Shown: positions 15,659 to 25,052, numbered from the stretch's first letter. The stretch is 43,135 bases of DNA from Paucilactobacillus wasatchensis (GCF_000876205.1 NZ_AWTT01000011.1:1-43135); one strand, 5' to 3'. Program-made: numbers and translations. The notes: generated by a model from the letters alone, not told the origin.

Positions 15659-17689
15659 TTAGATGTTCCTATTTTTTTCATTAAATTGTTCGAATAGTTG
15701 CGCGTACTTAGATTGACGCCGAAAGAAGACTGGTGGCTGGCCCAATGGTGCGTTAATTCGATGTTGGCCAGCACCAAATGTTTGGCCACTCCATAGATGA
15801 ACCCATTCGTCGTCTGGTAAATAAACTATCCATTGACTTTGTTGTGCTTGGTAGACTGGTGCAACCAGTAAATCGCGACCAAATAAATATTCATACTGAA
15901 TATCGTAAGCATGGGCATCATTTTCGTAATGCATGAATAGTGGTCGTTGCATGGGCAAGCCATGTTCCTGGTATTCTTTCATAATGGCTTGACGATAGGG
16001 TTTTAATGCCACAAAAATGTCACTACAGTGCGCAAAATGAGTCATTGCCTCGTCATCGTCATAAACCTGAAAATTTTCTGCAGGTCGATTGCCTTCGTGG
16101 GTCCTCATAACCGGTAAAAAGCTACCCATCTCAGCCCAGCGCATAAACAATTCTTTGGAACGAATATTGCCATGTAAACTGGTATACCCGCCGATATCAC
16201 TATGGCTTAAACCGAAACCAGACATTCCGGCTGACAATGCTGCGGGAATCGTGGAAGCTAAACCATCATCTAGACTCCAATTAACGCTCTGGTCGCCCGC
16301 CCACAGTAGTGGTGTGTACGGTTGACTACCATTGGCACCGGCACGCATGAAGTAAACAATTTCGTCACCCTTGCCTGCTTCTTGGACTGCTTCATAATTA
16401 CATTTGGCCCATAATTTGGGCCACTGATTATGCATTTCCAATGGGTCACTTTGATCAAATAGCACCACATCTGTTGGCAAATATTCTCCAAAATCAGCCA
16501 TCCAACCGGTAATGCCTATGTCAATCAAGTTAGTTTTTATCACAGATTTGAACCATTCAAATGCCGCTGGGTTAGTCAAATCGACCACGCCACAATCAAA
16601 TTCGCCAAAGTCGACTAGGTAGATATCACCTCGATCAGTCTTGGCAAAGTAGCCATGTTTAGCTGCATTGGCAAACATGGATGTATCACTGGCAATGTAT
16701 GGGTTGATGTATGCTAAAAAGCGCAAATCATTGTGTTGCCAAGTTTTAATTTGTTCCGTTAATTGGGGATATAATTTCGAATCAGCTTGCCACTCCCACA
16801 TTAATCGCTTGCCAAAACTAGTCATTCGAATTCCTTGCCAATCTTGGCACCATAGTGCTGCTAATTTAACATTTTTTTCTTGCAGTCGATCGGTAATTGT
16901 TTGGACTCGGTTCGTGCCACCCTGAACTCCTAGCATCACGCCATCATTAATCCAATCTGGTAATTTGGGTTGCCGGCCAATTAAATTAGTTAGTTCTTCG
17001 ATTAATTTGACAAATGTTGCTGCAGTTTCAATAGTGAGTGCTGTGGGCATGCCCCAAAATTGTAATTCATGATATGTCGGATTACTAAAATCAAAATCCG
17101 CGTAATAAGACGAATCGGTATGACAATAATATTTAGCACTAGAAATAAAGGTTCCTTGTGGATAATTTGTGGTGTAATAATTGCCACCAGCATGGTCACT
17201 ATAATCTGCTAACTGAGTGGTTAACGTCCGCTTGTTGCGGCCAACTCCTGGTTCAGAAGTCCATAGGGGGAAGTGACGACCACGTAAATTGAAATACGAT
17301 AATTGTTCACCACACCCATAGATTTTCTCGGTGGCAACAGCATTTAGACGCACCCACAGCCGATTCCAATCAGGCTGAAGCAATTTGAATGTTACGACTA
17401 ATCTTTGCTGGTGATCTAATTGAGCAATGAGCTTTAAATAGGTTTGAGTTCTAAACCCAAAGGCTAATTCAACTTGTTCTTCAGTAACATCAGCATCGGT
17501 CACAAACAAAGGAATTTTAGTTGTTATTTGATCGTTAATATCAAAATTACCACGATACATATCAATGTCAGCGGCGCCATGACCTAAAAACAAAATGGGG
17601 GAAGCATCCGTATGAGAGAAAATTAATTGGTTATTATAGGTTAACTGTCCGTCATCATAGGTTAATCGTTTTGTAAGAGTAGCTGTCAT
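15659..17689 (-). CDS. sftG: GH31 sulfoquinovosidase (YihQ type)
   Basis: Retaining alpha-glycosidase of 676 residues that frees sulfoquinovose from its glycosides, such as sulfoquinovosyl glycerol from plant sulfolipid. It can be aligned by eye with E. coli YihQ along its full length. The diagnostic residues are all kept, in this numbering: Arg295 and Trp298 (SFGKRLMW), which read the sulfonate; Asp399 nucleophile (MADFGEYLPTD); Asp466 acid/base (WAGDQSVNW); Tyr502 (SDIGGYTS). These match YihQ Arg301, Trp304, Asp405, Asp472 and Tyr508 at a constant offset of six. No signal peptide, so intact glycosides must be imported. A longer frame starts with GTG at 17701 one base from GGAG. The ATG at 17689 is preferred. 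First gene of the operon. Confidence 0.95.
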   Translation of the reverse strand: MTATLTKRLTYDDGQLTYNNQLIFSHTDASPILFLGHGAADIDMYRGNFDINDQITTKIPLFVTDADVTEEQVELAFGFRTQTYLKLIAQLDHQQRLVVTFKLLQPDWNRLWVRLNAVATEKIYGCGEQLSYFNLRGRHFPLWTSEPGVGRNKRTLTTQLADYSDHAGGNYYTTNYPQGTFISSAKYYCHTDSSYYADFDFSNPTYHELQFWGMPTALTIETAATFVKLIEELTNLIGRQPKLPDWINDGVMLGVQGGTNRVQTITDRLQEKNVKLAALWCQDWQGIRMTSFGKRLMWEWQADSKLYPQLTEQIKTWQHNDLRFLAYINPYIASDTSMFANAAKHGYFAKTDRGDIYLVDFGEFDCGVVDLTNPAAFEWFKSVIKTNLIDIGITGWMADFGEYLPTDVVLFDQSDPLEMHNQWPKLWAKCNYEAVQEAGKGDEIVYFMRAGANGSQPYTPLLWAGDQSVNWSLDDGLASTIPAALSAGMSGFGLSHSDIGGYTSLHGNIRSKELFMRWAEMGSFLPVMRTHEGNRPAENFQVYDDDEAMTHFAHCSDIFVALKPYRQAIMKEYQEHGLPMQRPLFMHYENDAHAYDIQYEYLFGRDLLVAPVYQAQQSQWIVYLPDDEWVHLWSGQTFGAGQHRINAPLGQPPVFFRRQSKYAQLFEQFNEKNRNI

Positions 17690-17732
17690 ATCAATCCACA
17701 CTCCATTTCAATTGACTAAGAATAAAAATACA

Positions 17733-17755
17733 TTGTGTCAATCTTATAAAATAAG
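17733..17755 (-). promoter_or_regulatory. Candidate promoter/operator of the sulfoquinovose operon
   Basis: On the - strand a perfect -35 hexamer TTGACA lies at 17741-17736. It is embedded in two small dyads, ATTG-TGT-CAAT (17733-17743) and CTTAT-AAA-ATAAG (17743-17755). No convincing -10 box is seen at 17 bp (TAGTCA at 17718-17713 is poor), so activation by a regulator is possible. This lies about 45-65 bp before the glycosidase start. Confidence 0.4.
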
Positions 17756-17821
17756 TTTGAAGTGCGGGTGCGGGAAGTATAAAGAAAAAATGATAATTAA
17801 ATTAAGAGTATGCAAAAAAAC

Positions 17822-17858
17822 AGTCAAAAAAAGACTGAAGAATATTATCCTCCAGCCT
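17822..17858 (-). terminator. Terminator of the trp operon
   Basis: On the - strand a 12-bp stem (AGGCTGGAGGAT / ATTCTTCAGTCT, with G-U pairs) and AAT loop is followed by seven T residues. A second small hairpin CAGTC-T7-GACTG-T7 overlaps the T-tract. It separates trpA from the sulfoquinovose operon, which runs in the same direction. Confidence 0.9.
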
Positions 17859-17874
17859 AACTAACTATCTAATT

Positions 17875-18654
17875 TTAATTTTGAACCGAAACATTGCCCT
17901 TCATTTCGCGCACATAAGCCTTAATTGCCTCAGTTGCATCATTTGGATTTTTTTCAATCAGCTTAACAATTCCAGACCCCACAATTGCCCCATCAGCAAT
18001 CTGATTCATCTGTTGTACTTGTTTTGCTGTATGAATTCCAAATCCAACCACTACCGGTGTATCAGTCACTGCTTTAATTTGTTGGACTGTTTGGATTAAA
18101 TCATGCGCTACCTCATCACGAACGCCAGTCACCCCTAAGGATGAAACTAAGTAGATAAAGCCAGTAGTGCCTGCCACAATTTTAGGAATTCGTTTATCCG
18201 AGGTAGGTGCAACCAACGGAATCACCGACACACCGTGTTTGGTTGCAAATGGTACTATCTCGTCACGTTCTTCAACTGGTAAATCAGGAATCACTGTGCC
18301 ACTAACATTTAACTCCTCGCAGCGTTGATAAAATTTGTCATAACCATAATCAAAAATTTTATTGGCATATGATAGGAATACCAAAGGTACGTCAGTCTGC
18401 TCGCGAATTTGTGCCACCATGGCAAAAATTTTATCAGTGGTAATATCCGCTGCAAAGGCCCGTAAATCGGCCGCTTGAATTACTGGACCATCAGCCACAG
18501 GGTCACTAAACGGAATGCCTAATTCCACCACATCAGCGCCCGCTTGCGCCATGGCCACTACATATTCGACACTTTTTTCAACTGATGGGTCACCAGCAAC
18601 CGTAAATCCAACAAACGTATTTTCTCCTGCAAATGCTGCCTGTAAATTAGTCAT
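17875..18654 (-). CDS. trpA: Tryptophan synthase alpha chain
   Basis: 259 residues. Cleaves indole-3-glycerol phosphate to indole and glyceraldehyde 3-phosphate within the alpha2beta2 synthase. The catalytic Glu44 and Asp55 lie in [18 protein letters not shown], the family signature. Last gene of the trpDCFBA unit. Its start overlaps the end of trpB by 8 bp and is preceded by GGGGGGTG, indicating translational coupling. Length and motifs are normal. Confidence 0.97.
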   Translation of the reverse strand: MTNLQAAFAGENTFVGFTVAGDPSVEKSVEYVVAMAQAGADVVELGIPFSDPVADGPVIQAADLRAFAADITTDKIFAMVAQIREQTDVPLVFLSYANKIFDYGYDKFYQRCEELNVSGTVIPDLPVEERDEIVPFATKHGVSVIPLVAPTSDKRIPKIVAGTTGFIYLVSSLGVTGVRDEVAHDLIQTVQQIKAVTDTPVVVGFGIHTAKQVQQMNQIADGAIVGSGIVKLIEKNPNDATEAIKAYVREMKGNVSVQN

Positions 18655-19855
18655 GAATATTCACCCCCCGATAACGGGCAATTGCAGCGACATCTTTATC
18701 GCCGCGCCCAGATAAGTTACAAACAATAATTTGATCTTTGCGCATTGTTGGCGCTAATTTTCTAACGTAGGCGACTGCGTGGGAACTTTCAATAGCAGCT
18801 ACAATTCCTTCAGTTTGTGCAATATATTCAAAGGCATCCACTGCTTCGTCGTCCGTAATTCCGACATATTGAACCCGTTTGCTTGCTTGTAAGGCTGCAT
18901 GTTCTGGTCCAATTCCAGGATAGTCTAACCCCGCCGAAATCGAGTAAACTGGTGCAATATCACCATCATCATCTTGGCAGAATAGTGACTTCATGCCATG
19001 AAAAATACCGATCCGGCCAGTTTCAAGTGTGGCAGCTGTTTTATCCGTATGAATTCCTTTGCCGGCGGCCTCACAACCAATTAATTTTACACTCGGGTCA
19101 TTGATGAAATGGTAAAAGGCACCAATGGCATTACTACCGCCACCAACACAAGCCACCACTGCATCAGGTAATTTACCTGTTTCTTTTAATAACTGTGCTT
19201 TAATTTCCTTACTTATAACAGACTGGAAATCGCGGACCATGGTTGGAAATGGATGTGGTCCCATCGTTGAACCAATCACATAATGCGTATCATCCATTCG
19301 ACGAGTCCACTCTTGCATCGCTGCATTAACGGCATCTTTCAGGGTCCCTGTTCCAGTACTAATAGCATGAACTTTGGCCCCCAGTAGTTCCATTCGATAA
19401 ACGTTTAATGCTTGGCGCTCTGTATCCAGTTTCCCCATGAAGATTTCACATTCCATCCCCATTAATGCAGCAACAGTGGCAGTTGCAACGCCGTGTTGGC
19501 CAGCGCCTGTTTCTGCGATAATTCGTGTTTTACCCATTCGTTTAGCTAATAGTACCTGACCAAGCACATTATTAATTTTATGCGATCCGGTATGGTTTAA
19601 GTCCTCACGCTTGAAATAAATTTGTGCGCCGCCCAAATCAGCACTCATTCTTTCTGCATGGTAAAGCAATGATGGCCGATTTGCGTAGTTAATTAGTAAA
19701 TCCTTCAACTCTGCTTTAAAATCTGGATCATCTTTATAGTGGTCATAAGCCTCTGTCAGTCGATCAATTTCACTCATTAAGGTTTCTGGGATGTACTGGC
19801 CGCCATATTCGCCAAAGCGACCTACTTGGTTAGTTTCTGATTTTGTTTCTTGCAT
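18647..19855 (-). CDS. trpB: Tryptophan synthase beta chain
   Basis: 402 residues, PLP enzyme that condenses indole with serine. The PLP lysine is Lys93 in [13 protein letters not shown] and the phosphate-binding loop is [10 protein letters not shown]. The N-terminus [16 protein letters not shown] is typical of the TrpB1 type. Ribosome binding site GGAGGG lies 6 nt before the ATG. It overlaps trpF by 26 bp and trpA by 8 bp, so translation of the three genes is probably coupled. Confidence 0.97.
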   Translation of the reverse strand: MQETKSETNQVGRFGEYGGQYIPETLMSEIDRLTEAYDHYKDDPDFKAELKDLLINYANRPSLLYHAERMSADLGGAQIYFKREDLNHTGSHKINNVLGQVLLAKRMGKTRIIAETGAGQHGVATATVAALMGMECEIFMGKLDTERQALNVYRMELLGAKVHAISTGTGTLKDAVNAAMQEWTRRMDDTHYVIGSTMGPHPFPTMVRDFQSVISKEIKAQLLKETGKLPDAVVACVGGGSNAIGAFYHFINDPSVKLIGCEAAGKGIHTDKTAATLETGRIGIFHGMKSLFCQDDDGDIAPVYSISAGLDYPGIGPEHAALQASKRVQYVGITDDEAVDAFEYIAQTEGIVAAIESSHAVAYVRKLAPTMRKDQIIVCNLSGRGDKDVAAIARYRGVNIHD

Positions 19856-20426
19856 TGTGTGCCCTCCGTGTAAATTTCATAATCTTCATTGCGTCTTTAT
19901 GGCCATCGGTCTCTACTCCCGAACTAACATCAACAAAATCTGGCAAAACAGTTGTGATTGCCGTTTCAATATTGTCTGGTGTTAATCCGCCAGCAAGAAA
20001 AAATGGTCGTTGTTCTTCATCGATGGTTTGCCAGTCAATTGTGGTGCCGCTGCCTGGCTTGCGGCCATCATACATGACATAATCGGCTGTCACTTTCAAT
20101 TGTTCACCGGGCTGAATGGCCTGGATTACCTTAGTTCCTAGCTGTCGCAATTGAGCTACCAGCTGCTGATTTTGTTGCCCGTGTATTTGGACTAATTGAA
20201 TCGTATGACTACTTAATAATGGCTTAATTTCAGCTAATGTCGGATTAACAAACACCCCAACCGCATCAATATTGCTGTCTAACTGCGCTCTCAGGTTTGC
20301 GGCCTGTGTTGCCGTAACCTGGCGCTTACTCTGTGCAAAAACGAATCCTGCTAGTTCTGGTTGGGCATCGTTAACTGCTTGAACGTCAGCAATCGTTTTT
20401 AATCCGCATATTTTAACTTTGGTCAA
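19830..20426 (-). CDS. trpF: Phosphoribosylanthranilate isomerase
   Basis: About 198 residues, (beta/alpha)8 barrel that converts N-(5-phosphoribosyl)anthranilate to the ribulose form. Starts KVKICGLK with the catalytic Cys. It also has [24 protein letters not shown] with the catalytic Asp, and [11 protein letters not shown] longer frame begins with GTG at 20435, but AAGGGG is one base from that GTG. The TTG at 20426 has a 10-nt spacer and is preferred. It overlaps the trpC end by 14 bp. Confidence 0.95.
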   Translation of the reverse strand: MTKVKICGLKTIADVQAVNDAQPELAGFVFAQSKRQVTATQAANLRAQLDSNIDAVGVFVNPTLAEIKPLLSSHTIQLVQIHGQQNQQLVAQLRQLGTKVIQAIQPGEQLKVTADYVMYDGRKPGSGTTIDWQTIDEEQRPFFLAGGLTPDNIETAITTVLPDFVDVSSGVETDGHKDAMKIMKFTRRAHNARNKIRN

Positions 20427-21210
20427 CCGCCACACGCCCCTTTAGTTGTCGCATTGTTTCAAGCTTATTGGGCGACTTCATTAATGTCTCACCAACAAGT
20501 GCAACGTTAATTCCATTTTGCCGCAACTTTGCGGTATCATCACCGCTCTTAACACCGCTTTCTGCGACGAAAATACAATCTTGTGGTACCAATTTTCTTA
20601 ATTGTTCGCTGTTGTTGAAGTTTACTGAAAAGTCATTTAAATTACGATTATTCACGCCAATGATTCTAGCATGTGCCTTAACAGCTCGATCAATCTCATC
20701 TTCATTGTGGGCTTCTACTAACGCAGACAGCCCCAATTGGTTTGCCAATGTCAGATAAGCTTGTAATTGCTGGTCCGTCAAGATTTTAACAATTAATAAA
20801 ACCGCTGCAGCCCCAGCCAATTTAGCTTCATAGAGCATATATTCATCAATCACGAAATCTTTGCGTAACAGTGGTGTTTGAACTTTATTGGCAATTTGGC
20901 GTAGATACTCTAATGATCCTTGAAAATAATCTGGTTCCGTTAACACTGAAATGGCGTTGGCGCCGGCCTCTTCATAATCCTGGGCAATTTTTAGATACGG
21001 AAAATCTTTTGCAATGACACCCTTTGAAGGTGAAGCCTTTTTTACCTCTGCAATAATATGCATTCCATTGCCGCTCAATGCTTTTTCAAATGGGCGTTCA
21101 TCACTAATTGGCAGTTTTGCTACTTGCTGTTTTAATTTCTCAAGGGGTAGTTGTTGTTTAGCCTGCGCGACTCGTTTGGTGGTGGCAGCTACTAATTGAT
21201 CTAAAATCAT
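20413..21210 (-). CDS. trpC: Indole-3-glycerol phosphate synthase
   Basis: 265 residues, (beta/alpha)8 barrel that closes the indole ring. The signature [13 protein letters not shown] carries the catalytic Glu and Lys, with [13 protein letters not shown] and [12 protein letters not shown] further on. The ATG overlaps the trpD stop as ATGA, with GGAGG of the SD inside the end of trpD. Normal length. Confidence 0.97.
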   Translation of the reverse strand: MILDQLVAATTKRVAQAKQQLPLEKLKQQVAKLPISDERPFEKALSGNGMHIIAEVKKASPSKGVIAKDFPYLKIAQDYEEAGANAISVLTEPDYFQGSLEYLRQIANKVQTPLLRKDFVIDEYMLYEAKLAGAAAVLLIVKILTDQQLQAYLTLANQLGLSALVEAHNEDEIDRAVKAHARIIGVNNRNLNDFSVNFNNSEQLRKLVPQDCIFVAESGVKSGDDTAKLRQNGINVALVGETLMKSPNKLETMRQLKGRVAVDQS

Positions 21211-22223
21211 GCAACTGCCTCCTTCGTAAATTCAATTAACTCGTTTAACTTTTGTTGGGCCTTGCCATCGTCGATTAACTGACGAGCTAACGTGATCCCA
21301 TCTTCAATACTGAGTTCTGGTTTAGCAATGTGCAGTGCCGCACCAGCATTAAGTAACACAACATCTCGTTTAGCACTCTTTTGTCCTTGTAAAATGTCAC
21401 GTGTGATTTGGGCATTTTGTGCTGGCGTCCCACCAACTAAATCTTGTTTGTTACATAGGTCGAAACCAAATTTACGAGGGTCAATCGTGTATTCAGTCGT
21501 GGTACCATGTCGTAGTTCAACGACATCGGTTGGCGCGCTCATTGAGATTTCATCAAGACCATCTTGGCCATGAACGATCATTGCATCTGTTACACCTAGT
21601 TGATTTAGCACAAGCGTCATTGGTTTCAACAGGCTCTCATCGTAAACACCTAATAATTGTTGTGTAGCGTGAGCTGGGTTGGCCAGAGGTCCGAGGATGT
21701 TAAAAATTGTTCGAATACCTAAAGTCTTACGTACAGGTGCCACGAACCGCATCGCTTGATGATATTCTTGGGCAAATAGGAAACATACTCCGATTTTTTG
21801 TAGCAATTCTTCACTTTGGTGTGGTTGTAAGTTGATGTTGACACCTAATGATTCGAGCACATCCGCTGCACCACTCTTCGATGATGCTGCGCGATTACCA
21901 TGCTTGGCAACCGGTACGCCTGCTGCGGCAATTACCAAAGCAGAGGTGGTAGATATGTTGAATGTGTTCGCGTGATCACCACCAGTGCCCACAATTTCTA
22001 ATACTTGTTCGCCGGCATGGAATGGTGCCGCGTGGTCACGCATTGATTTGGCGCTACCGGCGATTTCATCGGCCGTTTCATGTTTCATGCTCAAAGCTGT
22101 CAAAAATGATGCAATTTGAATATCACTAGTTTCGCCATTCATAATTTCGTTCATTACCTGCTGTGCTTGGTCAAAAGTTAAATCTTCTTTGTTAGTTACT
22201 TGTTTAATTGCTGTTTCAATCAT
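21207..22223 (-). CDS. trpD: Anthranilate phosphoribosyltransferase
   Basis: 338 residues. Transfers phosphoribosyl from PRPP to anthranilate. The PRPP loop [17 protein letters not shown] and the [18 protein letters not shown] segment are diagnostic. First enzyme gene of the second trp transcription unit. Its ATG overlaps the stop codon of a 28-codon leader ORF as ATGA, so its translation may depend on that ORF. GAGG lies 8 nt upstream of the ATG, inside the leader ORF. Confidence 0.97.
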   Translation of the reverse strand: MIETAIKQVTNKEDLTFDQAQQVMNEIMNGETSDIQIASFLTALSMKHETADEIAGSAKSMRDHAAPFHAGEQVLEIVGTGGDHANTFNISTTSALVIAAAGVPVAKHGNRAASSKSGAADVLESLGVNINLQPHQSEELLQKIGVCFLFAQEYHQAMRFVAPVRKTLGIRTIFNILGPLANPAHATQQLLGVYDESLLKPMTLVLNQLGVTDAMIVHGQDGLDEISMSAPTDVVELRHGTTTEYTIDPRKFGFDLCNKQDLVGGTPAQNAQITRDILQGQKSAKRDVVLLNAGAALHIAKPELSIEDGITLARQLIDDGKAQQKLNELIEFTKEAVA

Positions 22224-22306
22224 GTTAAATTCCTCATTTCAATTTTTAATTGTTTAGTTTCTGCGAATATCCAGTTATAGTTTTGCCATCGTTTTAGTGT
22301 CTTCAT
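22220..22306 (-). CDS. Trp-codon leader peptide upstream of trpD (28 aa)
   Basis: Small ORF starting [12 protein letters not shown], with Trp at positions 7 and 12, an ideal GGAGG and an 8-nt spacer. It lies after the T-box terminator and ends in TGA overlapping the trpD ATG. Its start, spacing and KRWQ core are matched by a second small ORF before trpE, although the remaining codons differ, which argues for a real translated peptide. Inferred role: a second control layer in which ribosome stalling at UGG codons changes trpD translation, comparable in principle to the Bacillus rtpA leader peptide downstream of its T-box. Confidence 0.7.
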   Translation of the reverse strand: MKTLKRWQNYNWIFAETKQLKIEMRNLT

Positions 22307-22329
22307 ATTGATTTCCTCCAAATGATTGT

Positions 22330-22379
22330 AAATAAAAAATCCGCCCACATAACGATTAATCGTTACAAGGACGGATTTT
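22330..22379 (-). terminator. T-box attenuator terminator before trpD
   Basis: On the - strand CAAAATCCGTCC pairs with GGGCGGATTTT around an inner perfect palindrome TAACGATTAATCGTTA, and the arm runs into TTTTTTATTT. This is the terminator that competes with the T-box antiterminator. Confidence 0.9.
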
Positions 22380-22886
22380 GTTTTTTCCGCGGTACCACCT
22401 TTTTTTGAAGAGTGTGGAGAGGAACGGTTTGATCCTGAGCATTAGTGGCAAAAGTTGAATAATGCGGGTTTCGCATTGTTTAACTTTTGTGACTAAGCGG
22501 AAGAATCAGTTCCTCGCAACACGTTTTTACACGTGTCATCACACTCGTTCACTCTCAGCAGGATGCTAACACATCCTTGGCAATTGACGTCTGCCTAACG
22601 TAACGAGGTACTTGGAGTGGCGGTTCATGTTCTAGTTAGAACGTGTTCCGAAGAGCAGATCACTGTGCTTAGCCCAATTTAGTCAATGAGCCCAAATTCA
22701 GGGCTCATTGACTAAATCACGCTAATGCTCATGATCTAACCGCTCTTCTCCACACTCCGTTCATCGTTCCCTCCGTGGTCCATTTAATAGTCTGCGTCTG
22801 GTTGAACTCTCAGCACTGTCAACTCTCTGTACATGCACGGCTATTTTGATCTCCACTTCATCGGTTTGTGGACGAATTATTAAATT
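22380..22886 (-). ncRNA. Trp T-box leader 2 (trpDCFBA)
   Basis: T-box riboswitch RNA. Stem I has a lower helix GUGG/CCAC, an upper helix AAUAG/CUAUU and a UGG (Trp) specifier at 22782-22780 in AAAUGGACC. The T-box itself, GGUGGUACCGCGG, is at 22387-22400. Uncharged tRNA-Trp would stabilise the antiterminator. Between stem I and the T-box are about 340 extra nucleotides enclosed by 36-nt inverted arms (22410-22445 and 22722-22757). From 22381 to about 22877 it differs from the trpE leader by a single base. Confidence 0.9.
22410..22757. repeat. Large structured insert of T-box leader 2
   Basis: Imperfect 36-nt arms pair in three blocks, GAGTGTGGAG/CTCCACACTC, CGGTT/AACCG and GAGCATTAG/CTAATGCTC. 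They enclose 276 nt that hold several further hairpins, including a perfect 17-bp stem at 22677-22717 and 15 of 17 paired at 22450-22490. Either a greatly enlarged stem II/III of the T-box or a captured element. Confidence 0.65.
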
Positions 22887-22892
22887 AAAATT

Positions 22893-22921
22893 AGATTAAA
22901 ACTTTATGAGATGTTTGTCAA
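22893..22921 (-). promoter_or_regulatory. Internal trp promoter (trpDCFBA)
   Basis: TTGACA, 17 bp, TAATCT on the - strand. The -35 box lies inside the 3' end of trpG. The upstream trp promoter has the same layout (TTGACT, 17 bp, TAATCT) despite a different spacer, which supports both. Confidence 0.75.
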
Positions 22922-23521
22922 CCTTTTTTCGCTGGTTAATTTAATTTTGAGAAAATTTCGAATCATTTGCCGTCCAAATTGAGCATCCGTCATGATTGAT
23001 TCTGGGTGAAATTGAACCCCGTAAATTCCTAATTCAGGTTGGGACAATCCCATCACATCACCATCACTAGAATGTGCAGTGACGTTCAATTTGTCGGGCA
23101 ATGCTTTTTGATCAACAACCAATGAATGATACCTGGCAGCGTTCACCATTGGTGGGCAGTTTTCAAATAATGGATCCTCATTATCAAGTGTCATTCGATC
23201 AATTTTGCCATGCATTAAACGACGCGCGTAGGTTAGTTGACCGCCAAACGCTTCACAAATGACCTCTAAACCCATGCACACCCCTAAAATTGGTATTTTA
23301 CCGGCAAAATATTTAGTTGCAGCAAGGCTAATTCCAGCGTCGCTCGGTTGACCCGGTCCGGGAGATAAAATCAAACCAGTGGGTGCCAAATCAATCAGCT
23401 CAGGTAAGCTAATCTCATCATTTTTCACCACCATCAGATCATCATCCAATTCGCCGATTAGCTGGTACAGATTATACGTAAAACTGTCATAATTATCGAT
23501 TAAAACTCTCATTTCATTCAC
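22904..23521 (-). CDS. trpG: Anthranilate synthase glutamine amidotransferase
   Basis: 205 residues, class I glutamine amidotransferase that feeds ammonia to TrpE. Oxyanion strand LILSPGPGQPSDAG, nucleophile Cys in LGVCMGLEV (the usual GHQ is GLE here), and His/Glu in VQFHPESI. Overlaps trpE by 8 bp. Two ATG codons (23521 and three codons later) are possible; the first is kept. The 3' end carries the -35 box of the next trp promoter. Confidence 0.95.
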   Translation of the reverse strand: MNEMRVLIDNYDSFTYNLYQLIGELDDDLMVVKNDEISLPELIDLAPTGLILSPGPGQPSDAGISLAATKYFAGKIPILGVCMGLEVICEAFGGQLTYARRLMHGKIDRMTLDNEDPLFENCPPMVNAARYHSLVVDQKALPDKLNVTAHSSDGDVMGLSQPELGIYGVQFHPESIMTDAQFGRQMIRNFLKIKLTSEKRLTNIS

Positions 23522-24950
23522 TCACTTTCGAAACGGCTAGGTTAACTGCCCGTGCTTTGTTGAAACATTCTTGGTATTCATGCTGGGCATCACTATCAGC
23601 GACAATACCAGCACCGCTATGAATAACCGTCCGTTTGTTATCCTGATAAACTAACCGAATGCCAATTGCCATATCGACATCCCCATTAAAATCAAAGTAA
23701 CCAAAACAGCCACCATAAATGCCACGCGTTAACTGTTCGTACTGATAAATTAATTCCATCGCTCTTACCTTAGGTGCACCAGATAATGTTCCGGCTGGAA
23801 AAACTGCATCCAATAAATCCACTGCAGACAGTTGGTCTTGGGCTTGTGATTCCACTGTTGAGCCTAAGTGCATTACTTGAGAAAAACGTAAAATTTGGGC
23901 ATGTTTGGTAACTTTGACAGAGCCAATTTGACTAACCCGTCCTAAATCATTGCGACCTAGGTCGACCAGCATGTTATGTTCTGACAATTCCTTTACGCTG
24001 GTGGTCAGTTCCCGTTCAAATGTTTGATCCTCTTTTGCGGTTCGTCCACGGCGACGCGTGCCAGCTAAGGGATATGTTAATAACTGGTCATTATGACGAG
24101 CCACCAGCGTCTCAGGAGAAGCAACGGCTGCCTGGTAATTATCATGATGAAAATAAAATTGATATGGCGACGGATTATCAACCGCCAACTGTTGGGCAAT
24201 TTTAATTAAGCTGCCACTTGTCCTAGCCACTTGTGGATTCGAATAAATTAATTGAAAAATGTCACCATTGTGAATATCTTGTTTGATGTGAGTGACACCC
24301 TGTTCAAATTGAGCTGGAGTTTGTTGCGGCGTGAAGTCTGACAACTGTTGATATGGTTGCAAAGAGTGCGGTTTAATTGTTAGTAACTCATTTTTTAGAT
24401 TGGTTAATCGTCGCTTCGCCGTCGCATAGCTGCTTGTCAGTTGATCCAGTTGTACCAGCTTAATTAGCTGACACACATGACGCTGGTGGTCATAGGCAAT
24501 CAACTCATCCACTACCAATAACTGTGCTAAGGGTTGTTGATCGGGCAGAGCTGCTAGTTGGCCTAATTTGCTAACTGCCCCCTTAGCATATTCATAAGCA
24601 AAATACCCACTAATACCGCCACTAAACGGCGGAAAATCAGGTAATTTAGGAGTTTTATATTTTGCTAGTAATTGCTTTAAATAGTCACGGGAATTTTGGT
24701 GAAGCTCATTATGATTAACAACCATGTAGCCATCGTATACGGTTATTTTTTGTGCTGGACGTACAACTAAATACGTAAATCGATCGTGATTACGATCATC
24801 AATCGTCAGCTGGAAGGCCTCGTGATTTTGCCGATCAAAGTAATCTGTAACTTGGTAGGTATCAAACGATTCCATGGAAAATTCTAGTTTGACTGGTGCA
24901 TATTTAAATTTTGGTACATATTGGTTTAGTTTTTCGAATGCTGGTTTCAT
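23514..24950 (-). CDS. trpE: Anthranilate synthase component I
   Basis: 478 residues, chorismate-using enzyme that makes anthranilate with TrpG. C-terminal chorismate-binding domain with GDIFQLIYSNPQ, LAGTRRRGRT, DLGRNDLGRV, SGAPKVRAME and GGCFGYFDFNGD is complete. The N-terminal part (1-190) has the LEFSMES start that in this family forms the Trp feedback site, so feedback inhibition is likely but not proven. Start: AAAGAGG with an 8-nt spacer. First gene of the trpEG unit, after a T-box and a leader ORF. Confidence 0.96.
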   Translation of the reverse strand: MKPAFEKLNQYVPKFKYAPVKLEFSMESFDTYQVTDYFDRQNHEAFQLTIDDRNHDRFTYLVVRPAQKITVYDGYMVVNHNELHQNSRDYLKQLLAKYKTPKLPDFPPFSGGISGYFAYEYAKGAVSKLGQLAALPDQQPLAQLLVVDELIAYDHQRHVCQLIKLVQLDQLTSSYATAKRRLTNLKNELLTIKPHSLQPYQQLSDFTPQQTPAQFEQGVTHIKQDIHNGDIFQLIYSNPQVARTSGSLIKIAQQLAVDNPSPYQFYFHHDNYQAAVASPETLVARHNDQLLTYPLAGTRRRGRTAKEDQTFERELTTSVKELSEHNMLVDLGRNDLGRVSQIGSVKVTKHAQILRFSQVMHLGSTVESQAQDQLSAVDLLDAVFPAGTLSGAPKVRAMELIYQYEQLTRGIYGGCFGYFDFNGDVDMAIGIRLVYQDNKRTVIHSGAGIVADSDAQHEYQECFNKARAVNLAVSKVSE

Positions 24951-24987
24951 AATATTATCCTCTTTATTTTAGTTAAGAATATTAAAA

Positions 24988-25023
24988 TTACAACCGGCTT
25001 TGCCATCGTTTTGCTTTTATCAT
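24988..25023 (-). CDS. Trp-codon leader peptide upstream of trpE (11 aa)
   Basis: ORF MIKAKRWQSRL with GGAGG and an 8-nt spacer, the same spacing as in the trpD leader ORF, and the same KRWQ core with one UGG codon. It ends 37 nt before the trpE ATG. A different frame from an ATG at 25030 runs into the trpE start (TGA overlapping ATG), but that ATG is only one base from GGAGG and is less likely to be used. Translation of either could influence trpE expression. Confidence 0.65.
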   Translation of the reverse strand: MIKAKRWQSRL

Positions 25024-25052
25024 ATTGCATTCCTCCAAAAAATTAGTAACAA

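Noticed and set aside
22446-22721. A second (tandem) T-box sensor inside the leader insert
   Set aside because: No second T-box sequence (UGGnACC) or second specifier-loop pattern could be found in the insert.
24951-25030. Alternative 26-codon leader frame overlapping the trpE start
   Set aside because: Its ATG is only one base from GGAGG; the other frame has the same spacing and KRWQ core as the trpD leader. Kept only as an alternative.
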